Source: Bradyrhizobium cenepequi
GTDB taxonomy: Bacteria > Pseudomonadota > Alphaproteobacteria > Rhizobiales > Xanthobacteraceae
Direction of reading: 5' to 3'
Length of the DNA: 64,000 nt
Assembly: GCF_020329485.1 (NCBI RefSeq)
Contig: NZ_JAGKJI010000008.1
Coordinates: forward strand, 62,001-126,000
Part shown: positions 46,001 to 54,392 of the stretch, piece after piece
How positions within the stretch are numbered: position 1 is the stretch's first letter
Layout: each line of letters begins with the position of its first letter
The notes under the pieces: model-generated
Told to the model about the DNA's origin: nothing
The model's input: the letters and a program-made list of their open reading frames with translations, nothing else
Databases searched by the model: none
Position numbers and translations under genes: made by a program

Positions 46001-46918
46001 TTATCTGTTATCCTCAGGGAGCGCGAGATGAGGTAAGGTGAGTTCACCTTTTCCTTCGGCAACAGCGGTATGTAATTTTTGCGCGGCGGCAGTCAGAACC
46101 GGCACGGTTATCGCGGCTTCGCCTGCTAACCGCACGGCGCAATCAATATCCTTTGCCGCATTGGTGATGGATATTGCTAAAACATCCGGTTTTTCGCCCG
46201 ATACAAAGGCTGCGAAGTTTTGGAATATTCCGCTGTTGGTCGCGCCGCGACTGACCAACGAGCGTAAGGTTGCAAGATCAATGCCGAGGCCCTTGGCAAA
46301 CTGGCAAGTTTCGGCAGCTACCGCCGCCATGCCCATCGTCATGCTGTTATAGACCGGCTTGAGCCTATGGCCTTGCCCAATATCGCCGACATGGACGATG
46401 ATCTCGCAAAACACAGCAAGAATCCCGGCAGCGTCATGGAAATTGTTCTCATCCGACCCAACAATGGCGTTGAGACGCCCTTGCTCCGCATGTTCAGGGC
46501 TTCGTGTGACGGGGGCATCTATGAAGGGTAAGCCATGCTTTTGAGCCTGTTCGGCCAAAACGAGCGTTGAAGCAGGATAAGACGTTGTGCAGTCAAGTAT
46601 CAGACTCCGTCGGGGTAAATGCGCGAACAATCCGTGTTGCCCAAGACAGACTGCCTCAACCTTGCGGCTTGAAGGCAAGGACAAAACGACGACATTTACA
46701 TGCCTGGCCAATTCAGCAATGCAAGCGTGTTCACAAGCACCCATGCCGATTAAACGTTCCGCGCCCGCACGGTTTTTGTTGGCTTTGATATGCAGTTCGG
46801 CGCCATGACGCAAAAGGCTGATCCCTATGCCGGTTCCCATACGTCCTGCGCCGATCAGGCCGATCCTTTGTCCCGCTAGTGTAGGCGTTGCGGTTGATAA
46901 CGGATTTCAGTCATGCTC
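46001..46918 (-). CDS. NAD(P)-dependent 3-hydroxyisobutyrate dehydrogenase-like protein, frameshift near start
   Basis: The family is clear: Rossmann start IGLIGAGRMGTGIGISLLRH, DAPVTRSPEHAEQGRLNAIV (substrate motif DAPVxxxxxxAxxGxL), and the catalytic-lysine helix GQGHRLKPVYNSMTMGM (the usual Lys is K in HRLKPVYNS). No ATG, GTG or TTG lies in frame upstream of the Rossmann loop; the natural ATG at 46916-46918, eight bases after the HAD gene, opens MTEIRYQPQRLH and stops in the other frame. One missing or extra base near 46875 would join them. If translation began at ATG 46840 the first strand would be lost. Probably broken, or a sequence error. Second gene of a two-gene operon. Confidence 0.65.
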
Positions 46919-46925
46919 TCGGCCA

Positions 46926-47606
46926 CTATGCATTTCGAAAAAAGCCGTGCTCTTGCAGAATGCGCAGCAGCTTATGATGGTTATCAATGAGGTAATCCGG
47001 CTGCGCCGCCTGTAAACGCGAATCGGAAACAAATCCGCCTGTGATGGCTATGCTGATCAAGCCAAGATTGCGTGCGATATCCGTTTCGACCGGCATGTCC
47101 CCGATGATGAAAGTTGACCCGGGGTTCAGACTGTGCGCTTGCATATAAAGGCGAAGCCGTTCGCCTTTGCTCATGCTTTTGTATTGAATAGCGCGGCTTT
47201 CAAAGGCCAGAACGTCGTTGACGCAATCGTCGATTCCAAGTCTTCGCAATTGGGCACGAAGAGGTTCGACTATATGGTTGCTGAGAATGATGGTTGAAGC
47301 GGCCTGTTGACGTGCCGTTTCCAAAATGCGGCGGGCGCCTTCGCGCAGATCGGCTTTGCTGGCCAGCGGTTCGTAGGTGTCGTGGAAAATAGCGCTGCCA
47401 TCGCTGTCCACCGTTTCGACGTCGCGTTCCGACATCCCGAGATTGCGGTAAAGGACGGAAAGTGGAACGTCGCACTGGTCCCGAAAAGTTTGCATATCGA
47501 TGGCAGCGCGGCCGAATCGGCTCAGAATGGCGTTCGTCGTTTGCAGCAAGGCACCGGCATCGTCGAGCAGAGTGCCGTTCCAATCGAATACAAGAGGCGG
47601 CTTCAT
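46926..47606 (-). CDS. HAD-superfamily hydrolase
   Basis: 226 residues, phosphoglycolate phosphatase-like. Motif I is DWNGTLLDD (first Asp nucleophile kept; second position Asn where DxDGT is usual), motif II TIILSNH, motif III lysine near QYKSMSKGERL, motif IV FIIGDMPVETDIA. Helical cap between residues 15 and 95. The Asn for Asp at the acid/base position may reduce phosphatase turnover. Followed after eight bases by the dehydrogenase; the pair has lower GC content than its surroundings, which suggests transfer from another source. Confidence 0.85.
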   Translation of the reverse strand: MKPPLVFDWNGTLLDDAGALLQTTNAILSRFGRAAIDMQTFRDQCDVPLSVLYRNLGMSERDVETVDSDGSAIFHDTYEPLASKADLREGARRILETARQQAASTIILSNHIVEPLRAQLRRLGIDDCVNDVLAFESRAIQYKSMSKGERLRLYMQAHSLNPGSTFIIGDMPVETDIARNLGLISIAITGGFVSDSRLQAAQPDYLIDNHHKLLRILQEHGFFRNA

Positions 47607-48768
47607 CGTGACCTCGGGCAGCGGATACTTTTGTGAAGGCGAGATCGGTGGTCAAGCTATTCAATCTTTCGTTCGCGCGTTTTTGCCTCCGCAGGAGTTG
47701 GCATTTCGAACGTAAAACGGAGATAGATCGATTCCATCATGTCCCTGCGGGAGCAAGGATACGAGAACTTGAGAGGGCAGATAAGTGTGATAGTGGCAGC
47801 GCTGATGGATCTGCCCACGATTTTCAACCGCGGGAACCATGTGCTTGAGCTGATCGTAAACCGTCTTTTGTGAACGGCTTGAAGGCAACAGATAAGCGCC
47901 TGCAACACCGGACATGAAAAAGAGCTGAGTAGGAGCGAACTGACCTGCGCTCCTGTTGTACGAACGGCCTGTATAGCTCAGGCTGTCTGTAGGCCGGCAT
48001 TGTTGCAACGAGATGATGTTCGGCATCAAATCCGCCCTTGCATTTTGTCAACCGTGGACGTCGGTTGGACATTACTTTTCTTGCCGTTCCGTGATGCTCA
48101 GAGAACCACAAGAAGACTACCATTGATCCAAACAGCGTTATGGGTGCCCAGGAGATCATGAATGCTGTTTGCGAGCAGGTAATTGTACCCTCAATCACGA
48201 GCAACGCCCAAGAGCAGAGTAGGAAGCGCTCAGCTTTGATGCCCACTTGTCGCTGTGGCGGCCTGAGACACCCAGGAGATGCCGATCTTCCAGCATCGAG
48301 AGCAGACCGGAGATATTTTGATGCAAGAGAGGCACGTGCTTCGTCTCGACGGCTTTCTATCTTGTCGACTGGCTTTAGTATCCTCCGGCTTTCGGGTAAA
48401 TCTGTGGTGCGATAGTCGTTTTGCTCGACTTACTTGCTTATGGATGTGGGGTTTGTTTGCGCCGAATGATTTCCGTCGCACCATCTTCCACCGAGATCAT
48501 GGATTCGTTCCAAAGTGCACAATGGTCGCGGCACGATCGAGTGAATGCACGGAACGTCTCGCAGGGGTACTCACTGATCCCTCGATTGTGAGCTGTAGTC
48601 CTAATGAGACGGTTCGCTTGCGCGAGATCAAGGCAATTTCCTGAGGACTTCATTAGTGTGGATTGGAGCGAGTGCCCGGGCCGGCACCTGCATTATTCCG
48701 GTTGCGAGGTTAGGTACATCGGGTCTCGCTTTCTGCGCTTGACCAGCACTCAACACCGAAGGGAAGAT
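47607..48768. other. 1.1 kb without a supportable gene
   Basis: AT-richer than the rest, many short ORFs, nothing recognised on either strand. Confidence 0.45.
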
Positions 48769-48942
48769 ATGCGCGCCTTCACTTTCGCCTGCCCGATCAC
48801 CAACATGATGGTCCAGAAATGGCTCGATGATGATGCCGACGCGACGGAACGGGAGTTTCAGGGCATTGTTTGCCCCGCTTGTTTGCGGTTGCACTTCATA
48901 AGTCGCAAGACTGGAAAGCTGCTGGGACAGAAAGAAGAATGA
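48769..48942 (+). CDS. small zinc-ribbon-like protein, unknown
   Basis: 57 residues. FACP and IVCPACLRLHFISRKTGKLL give a four-cysteine-like ribbon (one Cys in the first knuckle, CPAC in the second). Small proteins of this pattern are common in Bradyrhizobium. GAAGGGAAG precedes the ATG. The same frame is open upstream to 48604 without a ribosome site. Function unknown. Confidence 0.6.
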   Translation: MRAFTFACPITNMMVQKWLDDDADATEREFQGIVCPACLRLHFISRKTGKLLGQKEE

Positions 48943-49310
48943 CAGCGCCTCACAGCTCTGGAGTCTCGACTTGTGTGCTTTTCGAGCTGTAGCGGTCACT
49001 TCCGTCGCCGAATCCGGTGCAGTTCTTCGGTTCGATCACACGCCTATCGTTCTTGATCCTGTTCGCGGCATTCGGCCTGGCCCGCAGTGCCCCAACATAA
49101 TTGTAAGCCATGACTGCGACTCCTGAATCGGGCGATGCTGGACAACGGTCGTCTTCAAGCGCCGAGCGTACGAAAGCTAAATTGTAGCGGCTATTTGCCT
49201 GACGAACCTGCCGCGACTGAGACTGAGCCGGCTCCGCAAATCTGAACAGGACGATAAGTGGAGTTTCTGCCTGACGGTGGGCAAGATTGGCCCGCGAATC
49301 AGGAGAGACG

Positions 49311-49622
49311 ATGAGCAGACGAGCACGCCGGAACCACACGCCGGCTTTCAAGGCGAAGGTGGCGCTTGCCGCGGTCAGGGGCGATCGGACCCTGGCACAA
49401 TTGGCCGAGCAGTTCGATGTCCACCCCAACCAGATCACCGCATGGAAGGCGCAGCTTGAGGGCGGCGCCGCCGAAGTGTTCGGTCCAGGGGGCGGCAATG
49501 CCGCGACGCTACCGGCCGTCGACGTGAAGTCGCTGCATGCCAAGATCGGGGAGCTGACGCTGGAGAACGATTTTTTAGAAGGAGCGCTCACCAAGGCGGG
49601 ATTGCTGAGCGCAAAGCGATGA
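49311..49622 (+). CDS. IS3-family transposase OrfA
   Basis: 103 residues. Helix-turn-helix NHTPAFKAKVALAAVRGDRT then LAEQFDVHPNQITAWKAQL, and a leucine-zipper-like C-terminus (LHAKIGELTLENDFLEGALT). ATG 49311 follows AGGAGAGACG. Its stop overlaps the OrfB ATG (ATGA), so OrfB may be made by coupling or a frameshift product. Confidence 0.9.
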   Translation: MSRRARRNHTPAFKAKVALAAVRGDRTLAQLAEQFDVHPNQITAWKAQLEGGAAEVFGPGGGNAATLPAVDVKSLHAKIGELTLENDFLEGALTKAGLLSAKR

Positions 49623-50446
49623 TCGACCGTGAGCACGATCTGCCGATCACCAGGCAGGTGGAAGTTTTGAAGATCAGCCGCGGCAGCGTCTATTACCTGC
49701 CGCGTCCGGTGTCGCCCGGCGACCTTGCGCTCATGCGGCGGCTCGACCGGCTGCATCTGGAGTTTCCTTTTGCCGGTTCGCGCATGTTGCGAGGCCTGCT
49801 GGCTGCCGAGGGGTGCAAGATCGGCCGCCGGCATGTCAAAACGCTGATGCGGCGGATGGGGATAGAGGCGCTGTACCGCCGTCCACGCACCACCAAGCCC
49901 GAGCCCGGCCACAAGATCTATCGATATCTGTTGCGCGGCATGGAGATCACGCGCCCGAACCAGGTCTGGGCGATGGACATCACCTACATCCCGATGGCGC
50001 GCGGCTTCGTCTATCTGGCCGTGGTGCTCGACTGGTTCAGCCGCCGGGTGCTGTCGTGGCGCGTCTCGATTACGATGGAAGCCGCATTCTGCGTCGAGAC
50101 ACTGGAGGATGCCCTCGCTCGCCACGGCAAGCCGGACATGTTCAACACCGACCAGGGTTCGCAGTTCACGGGCGCGGCGTTCACCGGCGCGCTCGCCAGC
50201 AACGGCATCGCCATCAGCATGGACGGCAAAGGAGCTTGGCGGGACAACGTGTTCGTCGAGCAGCTGTGGCGCAGCGTCAAATACGAGGAGGTATACCTGC
50301 GTGCCTACGACAGCGTGTCCGACGCCCGCGCCTCGATCGGCCGATACCTCGACTTTTACAATGGCCGGCGTCCACACGCGAGCCTTGACGACAGCACACC
50401 GGATCAAGCCTACTTCAACCCGCTGCCAATCCGCATGGCGGCCTAA
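49619..50446 (+). CDS. IS3-family transposase OrfB (DDE integrase)
   Basis: 275 residues, intact. The DDE residues are in AMDITYIP, NTDQGSQFT and FVEQLWRSVKYEEVYL. An N-terminal HTH_21 region (FPFAGSRMLRGLLAAEGCKI) is present. The element therefore looks potentially active. Confidence 0.92.
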   Translation: MIDREHDLPITRQVEVLKISRGSVYYLPRPVSPGDLALMRRLDRLHLEFPFAGSRMLRGLLAAEGCKIGRRHVKTLMRRMGIEALYRRPRTTKPEPGHKIYRYLLRGMEITRPNQVWAMDITYIPMARGFVYLAVVLDWFSRRVLSWRVSITMEAAFCVETLEDALARHGKPDMFNTDQGSQFTGAAFTGALASNGIAISMDGKGAWRDNVFVEQLWRSVKYEEVYLRAYDSVSDARASIGRYLDFYNGRRPHASLDDSTPDQAYFNPLPIRMAA

Positions 50447-50541
50447 CCCCGGCAGACCCTCCACTTATCGGTGCGGAGATTCTGTTCAGACAACCGGGAC
50501 CAGCTCACTGGCGCAGCCCCAGGCGTGCCGACAAGGACCTT

Positions 50542-50555
50542 GGTACGAGCCTTGC
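50542..50555 (+). promoter_or_regulatory. sigma54 -24/-12 promoter of the oxygenase operon
   Basis: TTGGTACGAGCCTTGCTT: GG at 50542-50543, ten bases, GC at 50554-50555; it differs from TGGCACG-N4-TTGC at one position and closely resembles the fixA core in this window. A transcript would start near 50567, about 208 bases before the first gene. No TGT-N10-ACA lies within 150 bases upstream, where the IS3 element has inserted; one exact site TGT-CTTCAACCGA-ACA lies downstream at 50633-50648. Confidence 0.6.
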
Positions 50556-50573
50556 TTGATGAGGGGAAAGACC

Positions 50574-50738
50574 ATGTGCTTCGCCCCGAGCCGGCGGATT
50601 CCTTCTGCCTTGGGGTCTGGCTCCAGACATGGATGTCTTCAACCGAACACGGTTGAACACAACAACACGCAGCGTCAAACGACGACGGTAACGATCGTTG
50701 TCTTTGAAGGAGAAATAGCGTCCTCGATCGTTTTTTAA
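50574..50738 (+). CDS. possible small peptide between promoter and oxygenase
   Basis: 54 codons from an ATG with GAGGGG seven bases upstream; MCFAPSRRIPSALGSG then SRHGCLQPNTVEHNNTQRQT and a hydrophobic end VTIVVFEGEIASSIVF. It lies on the predicted sigma54 transcript. It could be a leader or a substrate peptide for the oxygenases, or chance; nothing else supports it. Confidence 0.2.
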   Translation: MCFAPSRRIPSALGSGSRHGCLQPNTVEHNNTQRQTTTVTIVVFEGEIASSIVF

Positions 50739-50774
50739 CCCAAGAAACTCTCTCTCTGCATAACCGGGGTTCAA

Positions 50775-51953
50775 ATGACGTCTTCCCTTGCTTCTCCCTT
50801 TAAATTGCATCAGCCTGCGGAGATACCAGTTGACGAGTGCTTGGCTCACCAAGCTCGGGCTCTGTTCGGCCCCCATCCGTTCGCTGCGGAGATGTCTAAA
50901 GATCAGGTTGCCAGCCTGCTACCTGAATACTTCGCGATGTCACAAGCGTTCCCGTACCTGCAAGCGGGATCGCAAAAGGATCTCATATTCGACGCAATAC
51001 ATCGTAATCGGGACCTTCCGAGGGACGTTGAGCTGACCAGTGTGGTCGCAAATTTTATCTGCTGGGATGAGACGGGAGGTCATAGTCGGGTTCTCCAAGG
51101 CGGCAATGCTGCACTACCCAATATTCTGGACACAGAAAACTTCCACTCAAAGCTCTTTAGAAAGGATGCGTCGCGACTACTTGGCCGAGCAATACAGCCT
51201 AACTACAGCGCCAGAACGGGCCAGTACCTGCGTGCGCTATATCATGGCTTGTCGTCGAGAGACCCGATAGTGCGTTGCGCCTCCATGGTAGCGTTTGAGC
51301 TACATGCTGCGGAAATGATCCAGGCACTTTGGATCACGTTGGTCAAAACCTTTGATGCTCGGTCTGACGATCTTGAGTATTTCCGGGTCCATGTGGGCGG
51401 CGAGGATCCCGCGGAGAGATATCACGGAGAGATGACAAGCCGGCTTATTAGCGAATTGGTCCCGGCCGACTGCAATAGCCGTTTCTTAGATGAATTTGAT
51501 CGTGCGTATCGTCTCAGCTTAGAGTGGTGTCGCAATCTGATCCGAACCGCTTCGCTTGACGGAGATGGTCGACCGGAAGTTGAACACCGTGGCCGCTGTC
51601 ACTGTGGTTCTGTCAAGTTTTACGTCCGAGCGCCAGAGGAGATCTCTGCAGTGAAGTGCAATTGCTCAATCTGCCAAATGTCCGGATTTCTGCACATGCT
51701 CGTTCCCGACGACAAGTTCAGGATTGAGTGCGGCGAAGAATTCCTAACTACGTACCAGTTCAATAAGAACATCGCTCGGCACACGTTTTGTCGGGTTTGC
51801 GGCGTAAAGCCATTTTATCGGCCGCGATCGAATCCGTCAGGATTCAGCGTAAATGTTCAATGCCTAGATAAAACGACGATCGAAAGCATAAAAATAGATG
51901 ATTTCGACGGCGAGAATTGGGAGCAGGAGATCCGCTCGCTGCAGGCGGACTAG
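50775..51953 (+). CDS. fusion of a heme-oxygenase-like diiron domain and a GFA-type zinc domain
   Basis: 392 residues, two domains. Residues about 30-255 look like the heme-oxygenase-like / iron-containing redox family (PF14518 type): helical, with FELHAAEMIQALW and FRVHVGGEDPAERYHGEM carrying the E...H and H-x(3)-D/E-x(2)-H type ligands. Such enzymes make N-oxygenated, desaturated or cleaved amino acid products. Residues about 270-365 are a GFA (glutathione-dependent formaldehyde-activating-like) domain: RGRCHCGSV, KCNCSICQMSG, TFCRVCGVKPFYRP, with all expected cysteines. I know of no common protein with this fusion. First gene after the sigma54-type promoter; a 2OG oxygenase follows by 46 bases. 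Substrate unknown; a small-molecule pathway made in nodules is a reasonable inference. Confidence 0.75.
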   Translation: MTSSLASPFKLHQPAEIPVDECLAHQARALFGPHPFAAEMSKDQVASLLPEYFAMSQAFPYLQAGSQKDLIFDAIHRNRDLPRDVELTSVVANFICWDETGGHSRVLQGGNAALPNILDTENFHSKLFRKDASRLLGRAIQPNYSARTGQYLRALYHGLSSRDPIVRCASMVAFELHAAEMIQALWITLVKTFDARSDDLEYFRVHVGGEDPAERYHGEMTSRLISELVPADCNSRFLDEFDRAYRLSLEWCRNLIRTASLDGDGRPEVEHRGRCHCGSVKFYVRAPEEISAVKCNCSICQMSGFLHMLVPDDKFRIECGEEFLTTYQFNKNIARHTFCRVCGVKPFYRPRSNPSGFSVNVQCLDKTTIESIKIDDFDGENWEQEIRSLQAD

Positions 51954-51999
51954 AAGACCCCTTAAGTTCGAATTTTCGAGTGAAACCGAAAGGCGCACA

Positions 52000-52665
52000 A
52001 TGAGTGATAAACTTGGCCTGCTTTCAGAAGATGCCCTCGCGAAGTACCGCTCAGAGTTGAGTGATAAAGGTACGGTCCTGGTTGCCCCCGAGACGCTGTT
52101 CACCAAAGATGAGTTGGCTAGGATCGATCAGCTGCAGTCCGATATTCCCGAAGAGGAGGTTCAGAAGGGAGATGCCGGCGATTCTCACAATGTTTTTGTA
52201 AAACGAGTGCGGCTGGATCACCCCGGCCGTCATCCTAGCAACGTGAATGGTACAGCTTCAGCGCAGATCATCGAATTACTTGAAAGGACAGAGCGGGTCT
52301 CTGCGCTCAGGAAGATCTTTGGATCTTCATCGGAGTACATCATTCGCCGATGCCAAATGCATCGCATGCCGCCTGGGTCCTTTGTTGGCATCCATTTGGA
52401 TGCTAAGAGCGACCCTGACTTCGAGTATTCTGTGATTGTTCAGCTCGCGAGAGATTTCGAGGGCGGTGAGTTCGTCGTATATCCAACCGAGCGTGAACCC
52501 CAAGTGTTTCGCCCACTGCAGGGAACCGTACTTATCACCACATGTAGGTTCCAGCATGAGGTAAGGCAGGTGCACGCCGGGGAGCGTTGGTCACTGGTCT
52601 ACTTTTGTTCAAAATACCGCGGTGCGAACCGCCGGATGATCGAAAAGCCGGCTGTTGGCGCATGA
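52000..52665 (+). CDS. 2-oxoglutarate/Fe(II)-dependent oxygenase
   Basis: 221 residues. The double-stranded beta-helix iron ligands are visible: HxD in GIHLDAKSDPDFEYSVIVQL and the distal His in TCRFQHEVRQV; the 2-oxoglutarate Arg in GERWSLVYF. GGEFVVYP also fits prolyl-4-hydroxylase-like folds. ATG 52000 follows AAAGG. The gene lies 46 bases after the fusion gene and should share its promoter; the two iron oxygenases probably act in one pathway. No signal peptide. The inverted repeat of the next block begins six bases after its stop. Confidence 0.8.
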   Translation: MSDKLGLLSEDALAKYRSELSDKGTVLVAPETLFTKDELARIDQLQSDIPEEEVQKGDAGDSHNVFVKRVRLDHPGRHPSNVNGTASAQIIELLERTERVSALRKIFGSSSEYIIRRCQMHRMPPGSFVGIHLDAKSDPDFEYSVIVQLARDFEGGEFVVYPTEREPQVFRPLQGTVLITTCRFQHEVRQVHAGERWSLVYFCSKYRGANRRMIEKPAVGA

Positions 52666-52670
52666 GGTCC

Positions 52671-52703
52671 TAGTGTTCTGAACCGGAAATTCGCGACATT
52701 ACG
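52671..52703 (+). repeat. 33-bp inverted repeat, left copy
   Basis: TAGTGTTCTGAACCGGAAAT then TCGCGACATTACG. The inverse complement of 56615-56647 matches it at about 29 of 33 positions. Together they flank the M16 peptidase pair. Each copy, read toward the outside, encodes the same frame end MSRISGSxH and stop, so they may be the ends of an insertion sequence or of a gene family. Confidence 0.7.
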
Positions 52704-53018
52704 CCGCCGCTTATCCGGCAAGGGTATCGAGCATGCGCTCGAACTGAAGGGCTGGCTCCCAGCCGCTGTCAAAGCGGCTGGCAGTCGCGAAGCTTCGCCA
52801 ACAGCGATCGCTCCACGGCCTTGTTGTTTGTCCGCCCGCGCCTGAGGCGCGGACAAAGCCGGTCTCCATGTCGTACTCGTCGACGGCAACGTCTCGGGAT
52901 ATCCGCAGCATGGTGGTACCAGCAATGGGCGCGCCCGGAGCCACCAAGCACGCACGTCAACAGCGCGGCGTCATGACGTCGATGGCCGGGACAAGCCCGG
53001 CCACAAGGGTGCGCCTTA
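52704..53018. other. spacer with hairpin
   Basis: No gene. GGCCGGG-ACAAG-CCCGGCC (52983-53001) is a strong stem that may end the M16 transcript; GTCCGCGCC-like palindromes near 52840 are typical Bradyrhizobium intergenic DNA. Confidence 0.5.
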
Positions 53019-54392
53019 TCAGTTCGACTTCGGCGCCGGAGCGGCGGCAGGCTGCGCCGCGGCTTGCGGAGCGCGGCCGACGATGACGGTGAGGAGGCCC
53101 TGGCCCCACAGCCGCTTCGCCGCCTGTTTCGTATCATCCAGCGTCACCGCATCGACGATCGCGTTGCGCTTCTCGATATAGTCGATCGGCAGCTTGTCCT
53201 GCTGATATTGCAGCAGCGCCTGAGCGAGCTTGGAGGAGGTGTCGAGCGCCAGCATCTGCGAGCCCTTGAGGTACGACTTGGCCTCGTCGAGCTCCTTCTG
53301 CGTCGGGCCCTCCTCGGCGATGCGGCGCACCTCCTTCTCGATGGCATCGATAGTGTCGCCGGCGCGGTCGGCGCGCGTGCCGGTATTGCCGATGAACAGC
53401 GCGGAGTGCTCCATCCAGCGCAGCGATTCGAACACCGAATAGGCGAGACCCCGCTTCTCGCGCACTTCGCGATAGAGCCGGGAGGACAACGCGCCGCCGC
53501 CCAGGATGTGGTTGACGACATAGGCCGCCATGAAGTTCGGATCGCTGCGCTTGAAGCCCGGACCGCCGAAGGTAATCACGGTCTGCGGCACGTCGAGCGG
53601 CACGAAGGCGCGTTGTGGCGGCTTGGCAGCTACAATATCAGGGACCGGCGTGAGGTTGGCCTTGGCGGGCAGGCTGCCGAAGGTGTGGTCGAGCAGCTTG
53701 CCGAGGGTGGCGGGATCAACGTCCCCGACGACCGCGACCTTCAGCGTATCCTTGGCAAGCATGCGGCCGACGTAATCCTTCAGGTCAGCGATCGTGATGG
53801 TCGGTACGCTGTCCAGCGTGCCGTTGGTCTGCCGCCCGTAGGGATGATCGCCAAAGGCGATCTCCAGGAATTTGCGGCTTGCCAGCGAGGTCGGGTTGGT
53901 GGTCTCGCGGCGCAGCCCCGAGATGACCTGCGAGCGGATGCGCTCGACATCAACGGTGTTGAAATGCGGTGAAGTCAGCGCCATCCGCAACAGGTCGAAG
54001 GCCTCGTCCTTGTTGTCGCGCAGCATGCGCAGGCTGCCGCGGAAGGTGTCGCGGTTGGCACTGAAGCTGAGCTTGATGGCACGGCGGTCCAGACGTTCGT
54101 GGAAGGTCTTGGAGTCGAGTTCGCCGGAGCCCTCGTCGAGGAGATCGCCGACCAGATTGGCGACGCCCGGCTTGTCCTTGGGATCCTGGGCCGAGCCACC
54201 TGCAAACGAATATTCCATGGCGATCAGCGGCACCGTCGCGTCCTGGACGAACCAGGCCTCGATGCCGCCCGGCGAGACGAGGTACTGGATCTTAGCGGCG
54301 GCCTCGGACGGCGTAACCGCGGCGAGCGCCAGCGCAGCGCCGGTGAGGAACGACAGTGCGATATGTCGCGCGCGAAGGAAGGGATGGGTCAC
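53019..54392 (-). CDS. M16 peptidase-like subunit without the zinc site
   Basis: 457 residues. Signal peptide ARHIALSFLTGAALALAAVT. M16 fold throughout (SGELDSKTFHERLDRRAIKL; GGGALSSRLYREVREKRGLA), but the HxxEH motif is missing: GGSAQDPKDKPGVANLVGDL has no histidines. In bacterial pairs this is the non-catalytic partner, forming a heterodimer with the active subunit encoded just before. GTG 54392 overlaps the stop of that gene (GTGA), so coupling is certain. C-terminus rich in Ala/Pro. Periplasmic by its signal. Confidence 0.9.
   Translation of the reverse strand: MTHPFLRARHIALSFLTGAALALAAVTPSEAAAKIQYLVSPGGIEAWFVQDATVPLIAMEYSFAGGSAQDPKDKPGVANLVGDLLDEGSGELDSKTFHERLDRRAIKLSFSANRDTFRGSLRMLRDNKDEAFDLLRMALTSPHFNTVDVERIRSQVISGLRRETTNPTSLASRKFLEIAFGDHPYGRQTNGTLDSVPTITIADLKDYVGRMLAKDTLKVAVVGDVDPATLGKLLDHTFGSLPAKANLTPVPDIVAAKPPQRAFVPLDVPQTVITFGGPGFKRSDPNFMAAYVVNHILGGGALSSRLYREVREKRGLAYSVFESLRWMEHSALFIGNTGTRADRAGDTIDAIEKEVRRIAEEGPTQKELDEAKSYLKGSQMLALDTSSKLAQALLQYQQDKLPIDYIEKRNAIVDAVTLDDTKQAAKRLWGQGLLTVIVGRAPQAAAQPAAAPAPKSN

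Larger units (their letters stand above)
49241..50490 (+). mobile_element. IS3-family insertion sequence
   Basis: About 1.25 kb with two transposase ORFs. The ends share CGATAAGTGGAG plus TCTGCC in inverted orientation (left from about 49252, right to about 50470), and further out TCTGAACAG (49241) faces CTGTTCAGA (50482-50490). The spacing between these blocks differs at the two ends, so I cannot fix the exact borders or the target duplication. The element sits just upstream of the sigma54-type promoter at 50542. Confidence 0.75.

Noticed and set aside
48950..50464. 504-codon minus-strand frame
   Set aside because: Antisense to the IS3 transposase genes; open only because of high GC content.
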